NCBI GenBank assembly: GCA_021234155.1
Contig: JAJEKV010000086.1
Location: 3,337,461 to 3,401,460 of the forward strand
Source of the DNA: Isoetes taiwanensis
Lineage: Eukaryota > Streptophyta > Lycopodiopsida > Isoetales > Isoetaceae
Direction: 5' to 3'
Length of the DNA stretch: 64,000 nucleotides
In this document: in pieces, positions 11,819 to 25,016 of the stretch
Numbering within the stretch: the first letter of the stretch is position 1
How the letters are laid out: each line of letters opens with the position of its first letter
The notes under the pieces: generated by a model
The model's database searches: none
Seen by the model: the letters and a program-made list of their open reading frames with translations, nothing else
Told to the model about the DNA's origin: nothing
Position numbers and translations under genes: made by a program

Positions 11819-13470
11819 TTCCCGTCCCCAGAGACATGCTATGGCAGAGGTTGCAAGAATTGCGAGTTCCACGGGAGTTGCAGAATGTGGTGCACTAGCT
11901 TTATGATGGGATTTATGCTGCACTGCCTTATGAAGATCGGCGGGTAGCTAGCACTATGGGAGTTAAGCAGGGCTGCCCGTTGTCTCCAACGCTTTTTGGG
12001 TTGTACATTGATAGCTTGGAGACGGGATGCAAACACCATGGGGAGCCGGGTGCAATTATCGATCGCGACCTCGTGAGCCGCTTACTATATGTGGATGATG
12101 TAGGTTTGCTAGCCCACACGACCAGCGGTATCAAAGCAGCATTTGGATGCCCTCGGTGGGTTACGTGGGGCAACGGAATGACAAAGAACTTGCACAAAAC
12201 TAAGCTTCTCGCGATCCCGTCCTCGCAACACCCTATCCCTGAGTTATATTACGAGGGGGCCGGGGAAGTGGAGATGGTGCGAGAGCTTCAAGTATCCGGG
12301 AATTGATTTCACTACTAACATGTTGTGGGATGAGTGTGTGTGGAGAGGGCCAGCCGTGCTGGCTAGAAGGCTCTATATGCGATTGCAAAAAACGCCGTGT
12401 TGCTTGGGATAGATCTCTGGGATCGGGGCGAGGAGAGCAAACATGTTTAGGGCTTTGGTCGAGCCGGTGCTTTGCTATATGGGGTGGAGGTTTGGAGCCC
12501 GCCAGCTTAGCAAAAACACGTGGGATAGGTTGGAAAGGGTGCGTAAAGCTTTCTTGACACATAGCTTGGGAGTGAAGGACAATCGATCGTATCGATTTTG
12601 TTGTATGAGACGGGTTCGCCTTTACAAAGATTCGCTATGCGCAGCATCTTACTTGCTTCCATAAGGTGGATGGGATGGATGAGCATCGCTTGCCTCCACA
12701 GGCCGTGTTATTAACGCAGGGCCCCCAGCGGTTGAAGAGGGTATGGCACGAGCACTGTAAGGGGGTGGTCTATGGATTACCAACATGGTGGTGGCACCGC
12801 GCATTCGGATGCGAATGGGCAATTGATGCGGGCTATGCTGCCACTCGTGGGATGCCTCTACTCTTGCAAAGCCCAAGACAGAGCACTATCACGCTCAGAT
12901 TAATCCCGGCCTTGAGCATGGACCCCATCGGTACTTGAAAGCACACATCTCTGTGAAGAAACGGAGAGCTATTGTGCTGCCATAAGGACGGGATCCCATT
13001 ATCTCAGAATTGAAACAGGTCGTTGGGGGGTGAATGGCGGGCACGAGATCCCCAGGGAGGAGAGGATATGTCAGTGTTATGAGATGCACGTGATAGAGGA
13101 TGAGTACCATGCCCTCCAGCGGTGCCCAACATATGCCCATGTCCGAGCAGTGCACACTGATCTTAGATGCTCTGACACACCGCTACATCAGTTACTCGCA
13201 TCACCTATGGTAGTGCGACTGGGAGCTTACATCCTGCAGATTTCGGCCGTCAGACTTGCTCTTCGGGGTATTTGAGAGCCTACTGTTAGGGTTTTTCCTC
13301 CCAAGTGGGGGTTTTTTCATCCCGGTAGTAGGGATCTACTGTACAGTTACATTGTTTGTTTTTGGTGTTGGGGTTTTTGGCTTTTTTCCTGTCTCTGCAT
13401 GTATTGTCTCATAGGCCTCTGGCCTCTATGGACGTTAAAATAAACTTCCTTCCTTCCTTCCTTCCTTCAA
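11819..13470 (+). mobile_element. Non-LTR retrotransposon (LINE), 3' part, inactive
   Basis: The frame 11956-12306 carries the reverse-transcriptase block GVKQGCPLSPTLFGLYID and the catalytic LLYVDDVGLLA (Y-x-D-D) motif typical of plant LINEs. The remainder (about 12310-13270) is spread over frames with stops. It ends with a C-terminal zinc-like cluster at about 13069-13140 (CQCYEMHVIEDEYHALQRC). A 3' tail with AATAAACTTCC and a (CTTC)n run at 13446-13468 closes the element. The endonuclease and first half are missing, a common result of incomplete reverse transcription. The element is dead. Confidence 0.8.
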
Positions 13471-14184
13471 AAGCAAATATTGCCCAATCATGAATAAACA
13501 TCAATTATGGAGTAGCAAAATGAAACTTAACATGAACAACTCGGCCAAACTCATTGCCCCACAAATAGAAAGCCAAAATTAAACACACATCCTGTTATCC
13601 ACAAAAAGCAATGCGAACTGGCCACCACAACATCATTAGGTGGAATTTTTGCAGAGCAGGTCCTTTACCTACTAGAGACGAAATGCTATGCAAATTTAAC
13701 ACCTTTTAGTCGTATGTTGGTTAACAATCTCATCTTCTCAAAGCAGGGCCTTTACCTACTAGAGACCAAATGGAATGCGCCAGACTAGCTTCAGCTTCAA
13801 GGATTACAAGCAAAAGTTTCATCAATATGTAATTAATCAAACAATGGGGCATTCATAGAATATAAAATGTTCTTAGGTGCGTCCAGATAGATTTGATCAT
13901 ATGCATATAAAATGATCTGTGTCTATGCTTTTGCTACCATAAAACATCCTTGGGAAAAAGCTTAGAACTGGTTACCACTGTTTTAAACCATCGAAAACTA
14001 GATTGCATCATCTTAAGCCAGCTTTGTTAAAGCAGAAGAGAATACTAAAACACAAAGCAAGGGCATCGGTTCAAACATTTGTCGATCAAACTGAGGCCAG
14101 ATATGGCACGAAAAACTGAGGCCAATCAAATGCTAGCCATGCCCTGCAAAAAAGATGCTCCAGACCACTGAGCAATGAGCATCT
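13471..14184. other. No gene recognised
   Basis: A/T-rich sequence. The phrase CAGGTCCTTTACCTACTAGAGA near 13658 recurs in a close variant near 13746, so there is a small direct repeat about 90 bp apart. Nothing else was identified. Confidence 0.35.
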
Positions 14185-14232
14185 AAGGCCTCTCAAGCAC
14201 TAAGAACATGGCAGGAATGTTCAAGCTTCTTC

Positions 14233-14700
14233 TCAGCCGCTGGTGAAGGAGGAGCGCATCCTCATGAACTCCTCCAACCTGCAAGCAAAGGGAAATCCAG
14301 TGGAGTACTATCTTTGAAAAGTGTAAGCATGAATAAGCAAATAAGCCACAGGAGGACCAGTCTCCATGCACTGAAGGGTTGACGGAGTTGAGAGGAATAA
14401 GAAACATCATTGAATAAACAACAACAAGAAGAAATGTTTTCAATCAAAAGCAATTGAAATGACAACAAAGTAAGTTTATCTTCAGAGTGCAGAAGAAATG
14501 GAAAAAAAAGAATTTTCGTACCTCCTTGTTTGAGAGAGATCGCCTGGTAATTGCAACTTATGCTCCAACTTATATATCGACTTCGTGTTCTGAATCCAAA
14601 TGTTGCAACGGAATCAAGATCCGAGGGCACTAGAGAGCATCTTTGCATGGTCGGAGTCGCAGCTCGGTCCCTAACCCTAATAGCCGAACCCTAAACCCGC
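14233..14700 (-). other. Candidate small two-exon gene with telobox leader, possibly broken
   Basis: On the minus strand, a leader with three AAACCCTAA/ACCCTAAC-type boxes (14670-14700) precedes a coding-like exon that ends at 14522 before GTACG. A 243-nt interval ends in TTGCTTGCAG, and exon 2 runs 14278-14233 to a TGA. Joining at these sites keeps one frame across the junction (ends LEEFMRMRSSFTSG). Exon 1 in that frame has a TGA about eight codons after its ATG, which a CGA-to-TGA change would explain. A different frame starts at the upstream ATG (about 14650) and gives a peptide of roughly 60 residues. I do not recognise the protein. Confidence 0.25.
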
Positions 14701-16337
14701 CTTCAACAAAAATATCAGCATGTTTAGGTTAGTCTATTTTCCAAGGTCTCCAAATTTAAGATATACTTGAAAAAAAATGCCCACTGTTGCTGGGCTATTC
14801 GACATGCATAAGTTCAAGAACTAACAATAATAGCTAGCCAAGTTTGAAAATAATAATGCATTTTGTTCTTGTTTTTCTTCTTATTTTTTTAAGTGCAATG
14901 AAGACATCCTGTTAATGTACGAAATTATATTGCATCTCATATTTGTAACATATACTGCTTGAGAACATATTGCTTAGAGAAGACAAAAGTAATTAGATGA
15001 AGAGTACAATCGAATATTCGATGTATAGAAATTGTTGCCAGAAGAGAAAAAGCCTTGAGATCCTCAGTAATGGCACATTCTTCTGGAAAATAACGTAGAA
15101 AAAAGTAAGAGAAAAAGTAAGTGGTATAGTACCCGGCGTTTCTAGGCGTTAACCACATAGTGGTAGTAGTTTATATTGCAATAGATGAAGTGGGAAGGTT
15201 TGATTGAAAGTTGTAGCTTATCATAAGTTATTCAAAAAGAAAGGGATGATGGTTTAGTTTGATGTTCAAAAGGATTACCCTTCGGACCGGGGGCCTTTGT
15301 TTTTCTAGATAGTAATGGATGTGCTATTCGAAATGTCATCCATAGGCTTGTGAAAGCTCTAAGGGAACTGCAATGTATGGTTATATCAAGGAATAAAGTT
15401 AACTGCCTTCTTTGTCTTCAATCCCTTTCAATTGCAAATTCTTTCAACATCCAAAGTGACATTATATTTTTTGCTGGAATTAGGTGCTTTACCCTATAAT
15501 AGGGGAATTTCTGTAGTATCTACAATATCTAAGCGATTGTTTTAACCATCACTATACCCTTCATAAGATGGGGCATGTTGGGTTGGATTTAACCATTTGA
15601 AGTGGGTGATTTGAGACAATTTTCTAGAGTTAAGTGTATATGGATCTCCAATACAACACAGAATTGTCACTACCATTTTCTTGAAGTATAATGTCGAACA
15701 TTTGAGTTTGTGAGAAGAACCTTCTCTACATGTGTATACCAATTAAACAAAACATGGACTCTACAAAGTCTACCTGTCAATCTATTAAATACAAGATACA
15801 ACATGAGTTTTCTCAAAAGAAAGTGAAGTACAATGTAGAATGTTTGAGCTTGCTCAGAAGACAATGGAGTACAATGTAGAACATTTGAGTTTGCTAGGAA
15901 CCAAAAAATTGCAATCTATCATAGTCAATTTATAAGTACAAGAAATTTATCGGGCGGCCTTCCCAAGTTCTTTGCGCTTAGAAAAGTGAGTCAGAAAAGA
16001 AGAATAATATGTTTGCAAATTTTAGCAATTTATTAATGAATTAGATGAAATGTTGATGTTTAACTCATGAGCATTGTCTAGAATTGTCACCCTTGTTATC
16101 AATGCTCAAAAATTGTTTATATTATTGTTTATTAACTCTATGACTTGACTTTATGCAACCCAAAGATTCAGTTAAGGTCAAGGTTGCACATGCACAACTC
16201 TAGTGTCCCAGAATGCAGTCAATCTATCCCAAAATATCTTCAAAACCACTTGCCTATTGTGCACCATCTACGAAGCCTTCTAAACACATTTGTAGGGGTT
16301 TTGCTTTCTCTATTGTTTGTGCTATGAACTAGAGTTG
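14701..16337. other. No gene recognised
   Basis: A/T-rich. A short motif (AGTACAATGTAGAA-CATTTGAG type) is repeated near 15690, 15830 and 15870, which points to an old local duplication. No domain or RNA gene was seen. Confidence 0.35.
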
Positions 16338-18428
16338 TAAGTTTTTTAATATAACAACCAACACACAACACCATATAGTATTTTGCTTCAAATCTTATAG
16401 TATTTTGCAAATCTTGTTATACAGTATAGCAAATTTTGTACTTGCATACCCCACAAACGAGGAATTTTACGTACGGTGTAGATTAAGGAATAAGGGGTGA
16501 ATATGCCTATCCAACAGCTCTCGCTGCCCTACGTCACCCCCCGTGTGAATATGCACCCAAACCAAAGGGGGTTTAAGGGGGATTTTAATTTAAATGTGTT
16601 GGATCCAATGGTTGTGATAATTAATGTTAATGGTAGTTGTGTGTTGGTTGTTATATTAAAAAAAATTTTGGGCCCTTCGGGCCCTAAAAAAACCAAACAT
16701 ATGTAAAAACATGTAAACATGCAAAACATGAATATCTAATATCTAGCATTATAACAAAAAAAAAAAAAAAAACTAATATGAAGCCTGAGTAACTATAATA
16801 TTATAGCATAATGTAACTTAATTACATACGCTTTAAAAGCATATTAAATAAAAATTTATTAAGCCATTGAAGACAGCAAGAGTATTATAGCAATTTTGAA
16901 GCACTCAAAATAGATAGCGGCTTAAGATACGATATACATCTTCGTTGATTTGCCTATCAAACAATCTCTGAGAGGGCGGTTAGCCTATTTACTTGCGCCG
17001 ACGTAAACCCAACCAACCAACCAACCATAATAACAACACATCAATAGGGTCTTATGCCATGCGCAGTGGTGGTTCTTGCTGATGGTGGCAGGACTAATTG
17101 AACTTGATCTTCATTTATTGGATTCTCTAGTACAGTAATGTTGGATCAACATCATGTTGACTTCAGGCATCGAAGAAATGTCATGTGGAATTGATGGATT
17201 GAGAGATTCTATAGTCTGCATGAACGTAAAGGAAAGAAATTGGTTAGATTGATATTAATTTAGAAAATAGAATTTTACTAGTGAAATAAAATTGAATCAA
17301 TAAAAGCTTTTGACACTGATATGCTCTACAATAATGTTTTATTCACAAACCTTTAGTAACAAAATAAAATTGAATCAAATAAAAGCTTTAGACATTGATA
17401 TGCTTGACAATAATGTTTTATTCACAAACCATTGCATGAAAGACAACAACATCAACGTTACTCTGCAGTAACAATTGGTGAGGTTCATAAAGAACTTAGT
17501 GACACTTTCTCACGGGTTGCCTGGCTTTGGTTTAACAAGTGAAGAGAATCGGCCAGTTTGGTGATGTGGAGTAGGTTTCTGTAATGATCCAAGGAAGCGA
17601 GATCAAGGATAGAGGTTTTGAAGCAAGCTTGCTCTGTTAGCATTCCACGTGTTACTTCAAATTCTGACTATTTCTCTTTCACAATGAAACCATTGTTTAT
17701 CAATCCATATGATTTTGGATGCTCCATATGGCCACTGTTTGACTGATCTGCACGACTCAGAAAGCGGCATGGAATAATCCGCCTGTTGATTGAAGCTAAA
17801 GGCTGGTTACTATGAATAATCCAGCAGGCCAGGAATATCCAAGAAGTTGGAAGCAAACAGAGGGCCTAAAACTCTAAACTCTTTTAGAATCTGCAACAAA
17901 TCTTAGAACAGACAAAGTGAAGGAAACAAAGGCGGGTTTTGCAGCATTGCATTGTAGAATCAGAAAACCAATATCTTGTAAAAAATACCATTATATTAAC
18001 TGAAGAAACATTAAAAAAACAAATACCTTTGTAAATGTGAGCAAAAAATCCATCTCGTGATAACCTTCCATCAGCAAACATCCACTCCGGCAACAAGAAT
18101 CCAAGAGGGCAAGTACACATGCGCATGCACATGCACAAGCAGAATACACATGCACATGCACATGCACACACGTGCACATGCACATGCACATGCACATGCA
18201 CACACGTGCACATGCACATGCATACACATGCGCAGTGTTCATGCACAAACATGCAGAGAAAGACAACAACCCTCGGATTGTTTCAGCCAACGAAAATTAA
18301 CGGCCCATAAAGGGTGCACTATAGAAATACTATTTAGTACACCTCAATGAATACAACAACGAAATCATAGAAAAATCATGTGGAAAAGCGTATAAAAAAC
18401 AAAAAGTAACCCCCTGTTATTATGCTAC
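16338..18428 (+). mobile_element. E-type composite element, copy E1
   Basis: The left end holds a hairpin-derived module: an inverted pair (TAATATAACAACCAACACACA at about 16347, its complement at about 16646-16668), the shared block CCCAAACCAAAGGGGGTTT (16556-16574), and GGGCCCTTCGGGCCC at 16671-16685. A body without recognised genes follows. The right end is ACCCCCTGTTATTATGCTACA at 18408-18428. The same two end modules, in the same relative order, bound E2, E3 and E4. The body includes a CATGCA-rich microsatellite. No transposase is visible. Left boundary is approximate. Confidence 0.5.
18114..18245. repeat. CATGCA-type microsatellite
   Basis: About 130 bp of alternating CATGCA/CACATG units with two ACACACGTGCACATG interruptions. 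It creates His/Ala-rich and Cys/Val-rich artificial frames on both strands. The alternating purine-pyrimidine text could adopt Z-DNA; that is inference. Confidence 0.85.
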
Positions 18429-18789
18429 ATATTAACACCATTAAGTACATTATCTCAAATCTTATAGTATTTTGCAAACCTAATATACAGTATACATAAA
18501 CTTGTACAGGCATACCCCACAAACGAGGATCGCTATGTACGGTCCAGATCTTGGAATAAAGGGCAAATATGCCCATCCGACAGCTCTCGTTGCCCGGAGT
18601 AACCCCCCGTGTGAATATGCACCCAAACCAAAGGGGGTTTCAGGGGGATTTTCATTTAAATGTGTCAGATGCAATGGTTTGTATTAATAATATTACTGTT
18701 AGTTATATGTTGGTAGTTAAAAAAAAAAAAATTGGGCCCTTCGGGCCCTAACAAAATCAGACAAAGAAAACAAGATAAATGCATTGAAA

Positions 18790-19600
18790 AAGTATTTTAG
18801 AATTTGCCACCAATTGTGGTCTCCTTCGTCCATGTACATGTGGAGATCTCAAACATATAAATGTCACCAAAGATACTGGCGCCATCAAATCCACCAAACA
18901 TGTAAAGTTTGTTACCAATTGCAATTAATGAATGTGAATGTCGTGGAGATGGTATGTCGCCTCTACATTCAAGTAATGACTAATGTCTCAAGTGGGTATC
19001 CAACACTAGCTGGTCACCATAAGCTCTGATCTTCCTAAACCCCATGAATGTAGATTCTTGAACCAAGCGATGCACCGCATGGCGATGCCTACAAAAGAGA
19101 TGCTGATATCATAAGATCCAAAGGAAAAGCAAAACAAGAATCTACGGAAGCATCCAAAGCTCTAGAAAGGGTGTTTGCAGCATCATGAGATTGTACCTAG
19201 GTAGAAATTTTGCCCCAGTGGTTTTCACATTATTCCTATCTATGTCAAGGACCATAACTTCTTGGAGAGGGGTGCTTGGATCCTCCCTCGCACCTATCAC
19301 CCACATCTTATCACCTAAGACAAAAGCCCTATGTCCCATCCTTGGAGAAGGTGGCTCAATAGTATCCAAATGTTTGATAGTCCCATTGAATTGGTCAAGT
19401 AGTAAGGTATCAGATAATCGTGCATGTCTTCCAACGCCACCATATCCTGCAAATATCAACAATGAAGATTGTCTGATAGTACCAACTGGTGAAGATATTG
19501 TGCATCTGGTGTGTCCCCAATGGTGTAACCATTCTATAGATCCACTAGAGAGAATCATATCGGAGAATGCAAGCCCTGCATCATTGTACACTGTATAGAT
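18790..19600 (-). pseudogene. Kelch-repeat gene fragment, like the Kelch part of TYW-type wybutosine proteins
   Basis: The minus frame 19591-19142 has Kelch-type text: EWLHHWGHTRCTI, IFAGYGGVGRHARLSDTLLL, PPSPRMGHRAFVLGDKMWVIG, then a PRYN(H)xxAA-like block. A second segment (about 18965-18800) gives PSPRHSHSLIAIGNKLYMFGG followed by GDIYMFEISTCTWTKE, another complete Kelch blade. The order WGH..GRHAR..PSPRxGH resembles the Kelch domain of the plant tRNA-wybutosine protein (TYW family); this is from memory of that family. The blades lie in different frames separated by non-coding text, and one expected GG is AR, so it is probably a fragment captured by E2. Introns are possible. Confidence 0.5.
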
Positions 19601-20780
19601 TTCTCAGATTGAGATGGTTTTCACCATTCAAACTCTTGCAGCTTATCCAGCACATTACATATAAACAGAAACAACAATTGCTCTTTTCAAAAGTAGAGCT
19701 ATGCAAGAGAAATAACAAGGACAAAATTTTCGCAACCTAGAAAACCTTTGTTCGGCGTGCCTTCATCAATAGAAATTTGTAAAGGACTTCTCAGCTGTGA
19801 CTCTAGATTATTAAAGGCGCCCAAAATGCGCTCACGTCTATTTCCCAAGACAAGTAACTTTTTTTGAAGAGTCTTAGGCAATGTTGTTAATGGGCATCCA
19901 TTCTCGTGAGTTGTCTCGTATCACGACCGGTCGATATATTCCCATTATTATTAGGTCAAGCAAGCCAATGACATATGGGCATGTAATTCCTATTTTGAAC
20001 TGCAATACAGAAGACTGATAAGTAGCTTTAGTAGATTCACAAATTCTATGCATGTCCATCTCTTCAAACAACTCCACCAATGACTGGTTCCCAACATAAG
20101 CAACGAAACTTGGACAGGCTAATGAACACAAATAATGCTGAAACTGCTATATGAATGTAACAAAACGACACCGGCAGATGGACTTGTATGACACGAAAAA
20201 TACTGGGAACACAAAACAGTAATTTTGAGGTAACACAAATCCGCAATAACTTACAGGTCTTGGAAATAAAGCTGACAATCAGATGATACCGTCTATTCCA
20301 AATGCTTCCAAGGCTTACAGACACAATCATCTTCCATTCCCCGTGCTGCTATAATGGACGAGGAAGATGATAGATCCAAAGAAAGATCAAGATGGGTCAA
20401 CATTTCATTATTTTGTAGTGAACTCGGACCCGATAAGGCATTCACAAACCTGAATAGAATTTTTGAGATATTCTCAAGCCCAACATGCCCTGTAGCGGCC
20501 CGAGCCGATCTGCCATGCTTTTTTTTGCCCTGCTCGATTGCCATAAGCCATTTCTTTGCCATCGTCTCCTTTCGCCAAAACCGTTTTCATTGCTGCTGCT
20601 GGATTCATCGCCATACCGGAAGCCAAAGCCGGCAACAAGAAAAGCAAAGGAGGGAGTCGGTTTGCCCAATGGCCGCTCGACCATATCCAATACCGCCGTC
20701 CGCCATATTTGAGAAAGCATAGCAGGACCCGACTCTACCATACCCGGATCTTTCACCTTCCGATACATCCTCTCATCTCG
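19601..20780 (-). other. Possible upstream exons of the Kelch gene fragment
   Basis: On the minus strand there are protein-like pieces at 20562-20293 (starts MAKKWLMAIEQGKKKHG), 20131-19874 and 19881-19699 (LPKTLQKKLLVLGNRRERIL). They lie in order before the Kelch blades and could be exons of the same gene. I cannot assign a domain. A methyltransferase part before a Kelch part would fit a TYW4-like protein, but no methyltransferase motif is visible, so this stays open. Confidence 0.25.
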
Positions 20781-21440
20781 CCATAGCCTAGTCTCGCCTT
20801 CCGATACCTAATCATGGGCCGTGCGCACAGCCAGAAAAGAAGAAGAGGGAAAAAAAAAGTAATTAAAAAGGTAAAAAGATCGTTGAAAAAAAAAAAAACA
20901 TGCGAGGAACCGCTCTACGGTGGTCTCTCGGTTTGCGGCCGATTTGTGGTAGCCCAAACTATAGAGCCGAGTCGTCAGGTAAAATGATTCTTGTGGCGAC
21001 CACAAGCTCGTTGGGCACTACATCGGCTCTATTAGAGTCGCTTGAATCCGACCCACACAAACCACGCCCCCAATTATGAGACCACACATTTTTATGAAGA
21101 AGCTTCTCTCCTGCAACCACGATCTCTTTAAATGGTAGCTCAGCCTGTAACCTTATCTTGCTAATCCCTCCTTGTTGTTGCAGATTTGCAAGCCCTTTTT
21201 CGTGCCCCAAAATGCTATCCATGAGGCTTGCATGTTCAGCCCCTAAAATAAAATAAAAAGAGGGCTTTTGTCTTGGATGTTGGACCATTGGAAAAAAAAA
21301 AGCTAAATCAACGACTAAGAAATGGTGCACTCTAGATGTACGCATTAGTACATCCATTCGAATACGCCATGAAATCTTAGGAAAACCTTTGTGAAAAGCG
21401 TACAAAAACACAAAGAAAACCCCCTGTTATTATGCTACAT

Positions 21441-24400
21441 ATTCATATAAGTAGATGTTGAATTAAGCTTTGAGATGTTGCAGCAGTTCCCTAGCCAGAC
21501 AAACAGAGATCAATAATGGCCTGGCATGTTCCGTCATAAAACTCTTTCCAGATTATCCATATCGGAGTAAGTCCCATACTGCTCAATCCGACCTCGTTCA
21601 ACTGTTTCTATGGGATGCAGAGTTTTATTAGGAGCTTTCTAATTTTGATGGTGATATGAAAGCTTGCTTTATGAGGGTTTGTTTTGAAATAGTTATAACA
21701 TTTTCATACCTTGTTATAGTATACATGGGGCCATGACCAACACTAAGGGACCGACTGTTGAATACGACAATGTAAATGGCGACCAAGGGCGGAGATATCA
21801 AGTTAGAGCCATGTTCCGCATACATGTCTAAGGGCCGGAGTATAAGTAGAAGCCCATATTTCATATTCTAAAACCTTAGGCGAAGCCGTATAAAGGTTCG
21901 ATATTCCATCAAAATCGTAGGCGAACTCATATTCCATATTTCAAAATCATAGCGAAATGAGAGGTGCCTAGAGGCTTCAACATACGTTCTGATCCATAGG
22001 ATTGACGGATTCGATGACTGTGGTAGTCCAAGGTGCACCTTGTTTAGTGAATAGTTGCTCTCGGAGTCTCCTTGACACTGATGCTCTACACCATACATTT
22101 AGAACTCTTCGTCAATCCAAATATGCAAGAAAAAACATAAATTATGCATGATAAGCACTTTAAAAAAATCCAAAATCCTCCTTTGGGCAAAAGATGTGCA
22201 CGTTCTGTGATACTAAATAGTATACCACAAACAATACATTGGCAAAATAGTCTAAATATACACTTGGCCCAACATAAAACTATGCTACATATAATAGTAG
22301 AAAACCACTAAACAGGCCAATGTACATAACAAAAATATATAACTACAATTAACGATCATGCTCTAAAATTAGTGCAAAATTAGATACGAGAGTTGGAAAT
22401 ACTAGTTAATGCAAAAAACTATACTCAAAGTCAGTAGTGATTGAAACAAGTATATTAAAAGAACAACAACATAAACCAACATCATAAACTGCTAACAAGC
22501 ATAGTAACTAACCATGTGCCAAAAACCATAGAACATTTGCAAAATCGAACATGTTTTTTGAACTAGCTAAAAAAAATTGGGATGATGAAAAGTAGATTAA
22601 AAAGTTAATTTGATAATCATAAGTAGTATCTGAAATCGTCTTGAATTATAATATTGACAATGTATGTTTAAAAACTACCTTCTAAACTAGTAATAATTTT
22701 TAGAAACTAGTGCTAGATGTAAAATCAGTATAAGAATTAAGGTTAAACTGGTAGTGATTTGAGAAAACCATGAAAGTCATATAGTTTTTATTGACATTCT
22801 GAATTGCATGTATTAAAAACCACTCTTATACTGGTTTACATCATGATTATGAATGCAAGTTAATTTTTGGAGGCCTTGTGATCGTTGACAAGGACTAGAG
22901 ACATATATCACAAAGCACTAAGGAAAAAATGGTTGACCATATGAAAGCATGATATGGTAAAGAGGCAAAAGTAAGTGAAATGTTATGACATATATTCAAT
23001 CACTGGAAGTAAGTAGTAACTATTTATCTTGTTTAATAGTTGTGTACTTATTGATCACTTTGTATAGGGGAGCCTTGTACAAAAAGGATGCTGAAGATAT
23101 CTTCTGTCACATTAAGCCTGCAGTTTGGGAGAGATTTTAGTTTAACAAAAAGAAGAATCATGACCAGCAGAAGCGACCAGCTGCTGCAAGAAAAAATAAA
23201 GATTGGAAAGAGGAAAAGTAAAGATGGGGATGACGTGGATTTGCTGGCATCGAGGCGGACTAAGTAAGAACCTATAGCAATTTTAATGCATAAGTCTTTC
23301 GTTTAACTAACTATTTTTTTTATCTTGGTGTATAGTATTGAGATTCGGGAAAGTATCTATCAGTATCTATCTGCAATTACTATTAAAAAATCTTGGATAA
23401 AGGAACATATAAGAAGTATGGAGAAGATTTGATTGCAGAAGGGAGAGTACCCGAAAATGTAAGTTATCTGTAGCATCTCATTTGGTGGTTCATTGGTTAT
23501 GCATGTGCCTGCTGCTATCCAACAAGTTTTGTTTACTTTCACGCATGGTGAATATTTGACTGTTGTTACTGGCTACAGTCATCTAGCATATAAAATTGCT
23601 CTTATTGTTACAGTCATATTGGAGCACAAATACTTGCCATAGCAGTCCATTTCCCATGAACTGCCCTGAATACGATGTCTGACTCATCCTAATATTGAGG
23701 CCACATATAAACCTTAGTGCCTATCACAATTTTATCACCTTAGATCCTCTAAAATTTTCCATTTCGGAGGCATTCACTCGCATGTGCTTTGCCGGCTATC
23801 TACTTGTATTAGTTGTGGAGGCACAGAGTTCCTTCGCGATAAAAGATCTATAAGGAGTGGTCCTATATAATTCAATTTGTACTTCCTGTTCTGCCTCCTC
23901 GTATACTTAATGTTTAGTCTGATAATTGCAACGTGAAAACTTTAATAGCACTTAATTACATCCGCCACAAATAACGAAGTCATAAACAGAGTGTACTTTT
24001 CAAGATGTTCGGATTTAATTGTGAAAGAAAATATATATGGTACTATGATTTGCAGTAAAGCTGCAAGTGAGCTAAAGAACACTGTCGGTGCACACTGGTA
24101 CTCCATCTAAGATCAACTTTATGAGTCTCGACAGGAATGGAGAACTATCATAGTTAGTACTATGTAGTATTTGCTAAATTCACTCGTCTGATTGGCATGG
24201 ATCATTTCTCTGTACCTAAAAACCAGCAGATTATTGTAAAAAGATCATAAGGCATAATCATAAGGCGTCATCCAGCTCTGTGTATCTGGGTTATTTTGCC
24301 TGCAAATCTACTCAGTGCAGATATGAGGCATCATTCAAAGTTAGGGGATACAATGTATGTAAAGCTAAGAGGCAGAGAAAGCCTCAAGTTAAAGATGGTC

Positions 24401-25016
24401 TTGATACTTCTACATACCTGCAGAAATGCAATAGCTTAGCTTGGATTTATTGTATTCATTTTACTTCCATTACAACATTGGAAGAAAATAGCTCTAATTT
24501 TATGCTGAATTCAGAAAGTTGCTGGAGCTGTGGTAGTTAGAAATAACTAACAGACATTGGCAAGAAAAAGGGTGTACGTGGAGGTATTCCCATCTTCTTA
24601 TATGTAAAATTTATATGCATTTGTATTGCGTTTTATGGCTTCTCTACGAACATTACTTTAGTGTTCATCATACAGTCTACTAGAATGCGACTTCTGCTTC
24701 ATTCTTATGAATTTGAGATTTTGGAGGCCTGGCATGTCGTTGGCATGTCGGTATCCATTTTTTCTACCTTTTAATTGGATGACAATTGTTAACAATCTTT
24801 CATATATCCAAAATTCCTTTACAGGATGATCAACTACACCAATTCTTTGTCCAAAAAGTTTGATGTGGGCATCTCATCTACCTCACATTTCTACAATATT
24901 CATTCGTGTATAATGCAAACATATTCTTCGATGATAGGAGTCCCATAAAGATGCCACATAAAAAGGGATGAAAAGTTTTCAAAAAAGGATGCCCAAAAAA
25001 ATGGATGAAAAGGTCC
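21441..25016. other. A/T-rich intergenic DNA with one exon-like segment
   Basis: No domain recognised. Around 23069-23275 the + strand reads a lysine-rich, exon-like peptide (DAEDIFCHIKPAVWERF, then KNKDWKEEK) with a single TAG. After a T-rich stretch ending TGTATAG (about 23336) a second peptide follows. It may be a decayed two-exon gene. Frames at 24280-24540 are unremarkable. Confidence 0.3.

Larger units (their letters stand above)
18431..21440 (+). mobile_element. E-type composite element, copy E2, carrying a Kelch gene fragment
   Basis: It starts directly after E1 with the loop part of the shared module (ACACCATTAAGTAC), then CCCAAACCAAAGGGGG near 18621 and GGGCCCTTCGGGCCC at 18734-18748. 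The body contains a minus-strand Kelch gene fragment. The right end repeats the 250-bp subterminal block (about 21186-21440), ending in CCCCCTGTTATTATGCTACA. That block is the inverse complement of 53266-53520 in E3. The left arm of the hairpin is missing in this copy. Confidence 0.5.

Noticed and set aside
17884-18350. His/Ala-rich and Cys/Val-rich frames on both strands
   Set aside because: Pure translation of the CATGCA microsatellite.
18431-21440. Treating E2 as a Helitron that captured a gene
   Set aside because: The right end CTACA is not CTRR, the insertion is not between A and T, and no terminal hairpin lies at the expected distance.
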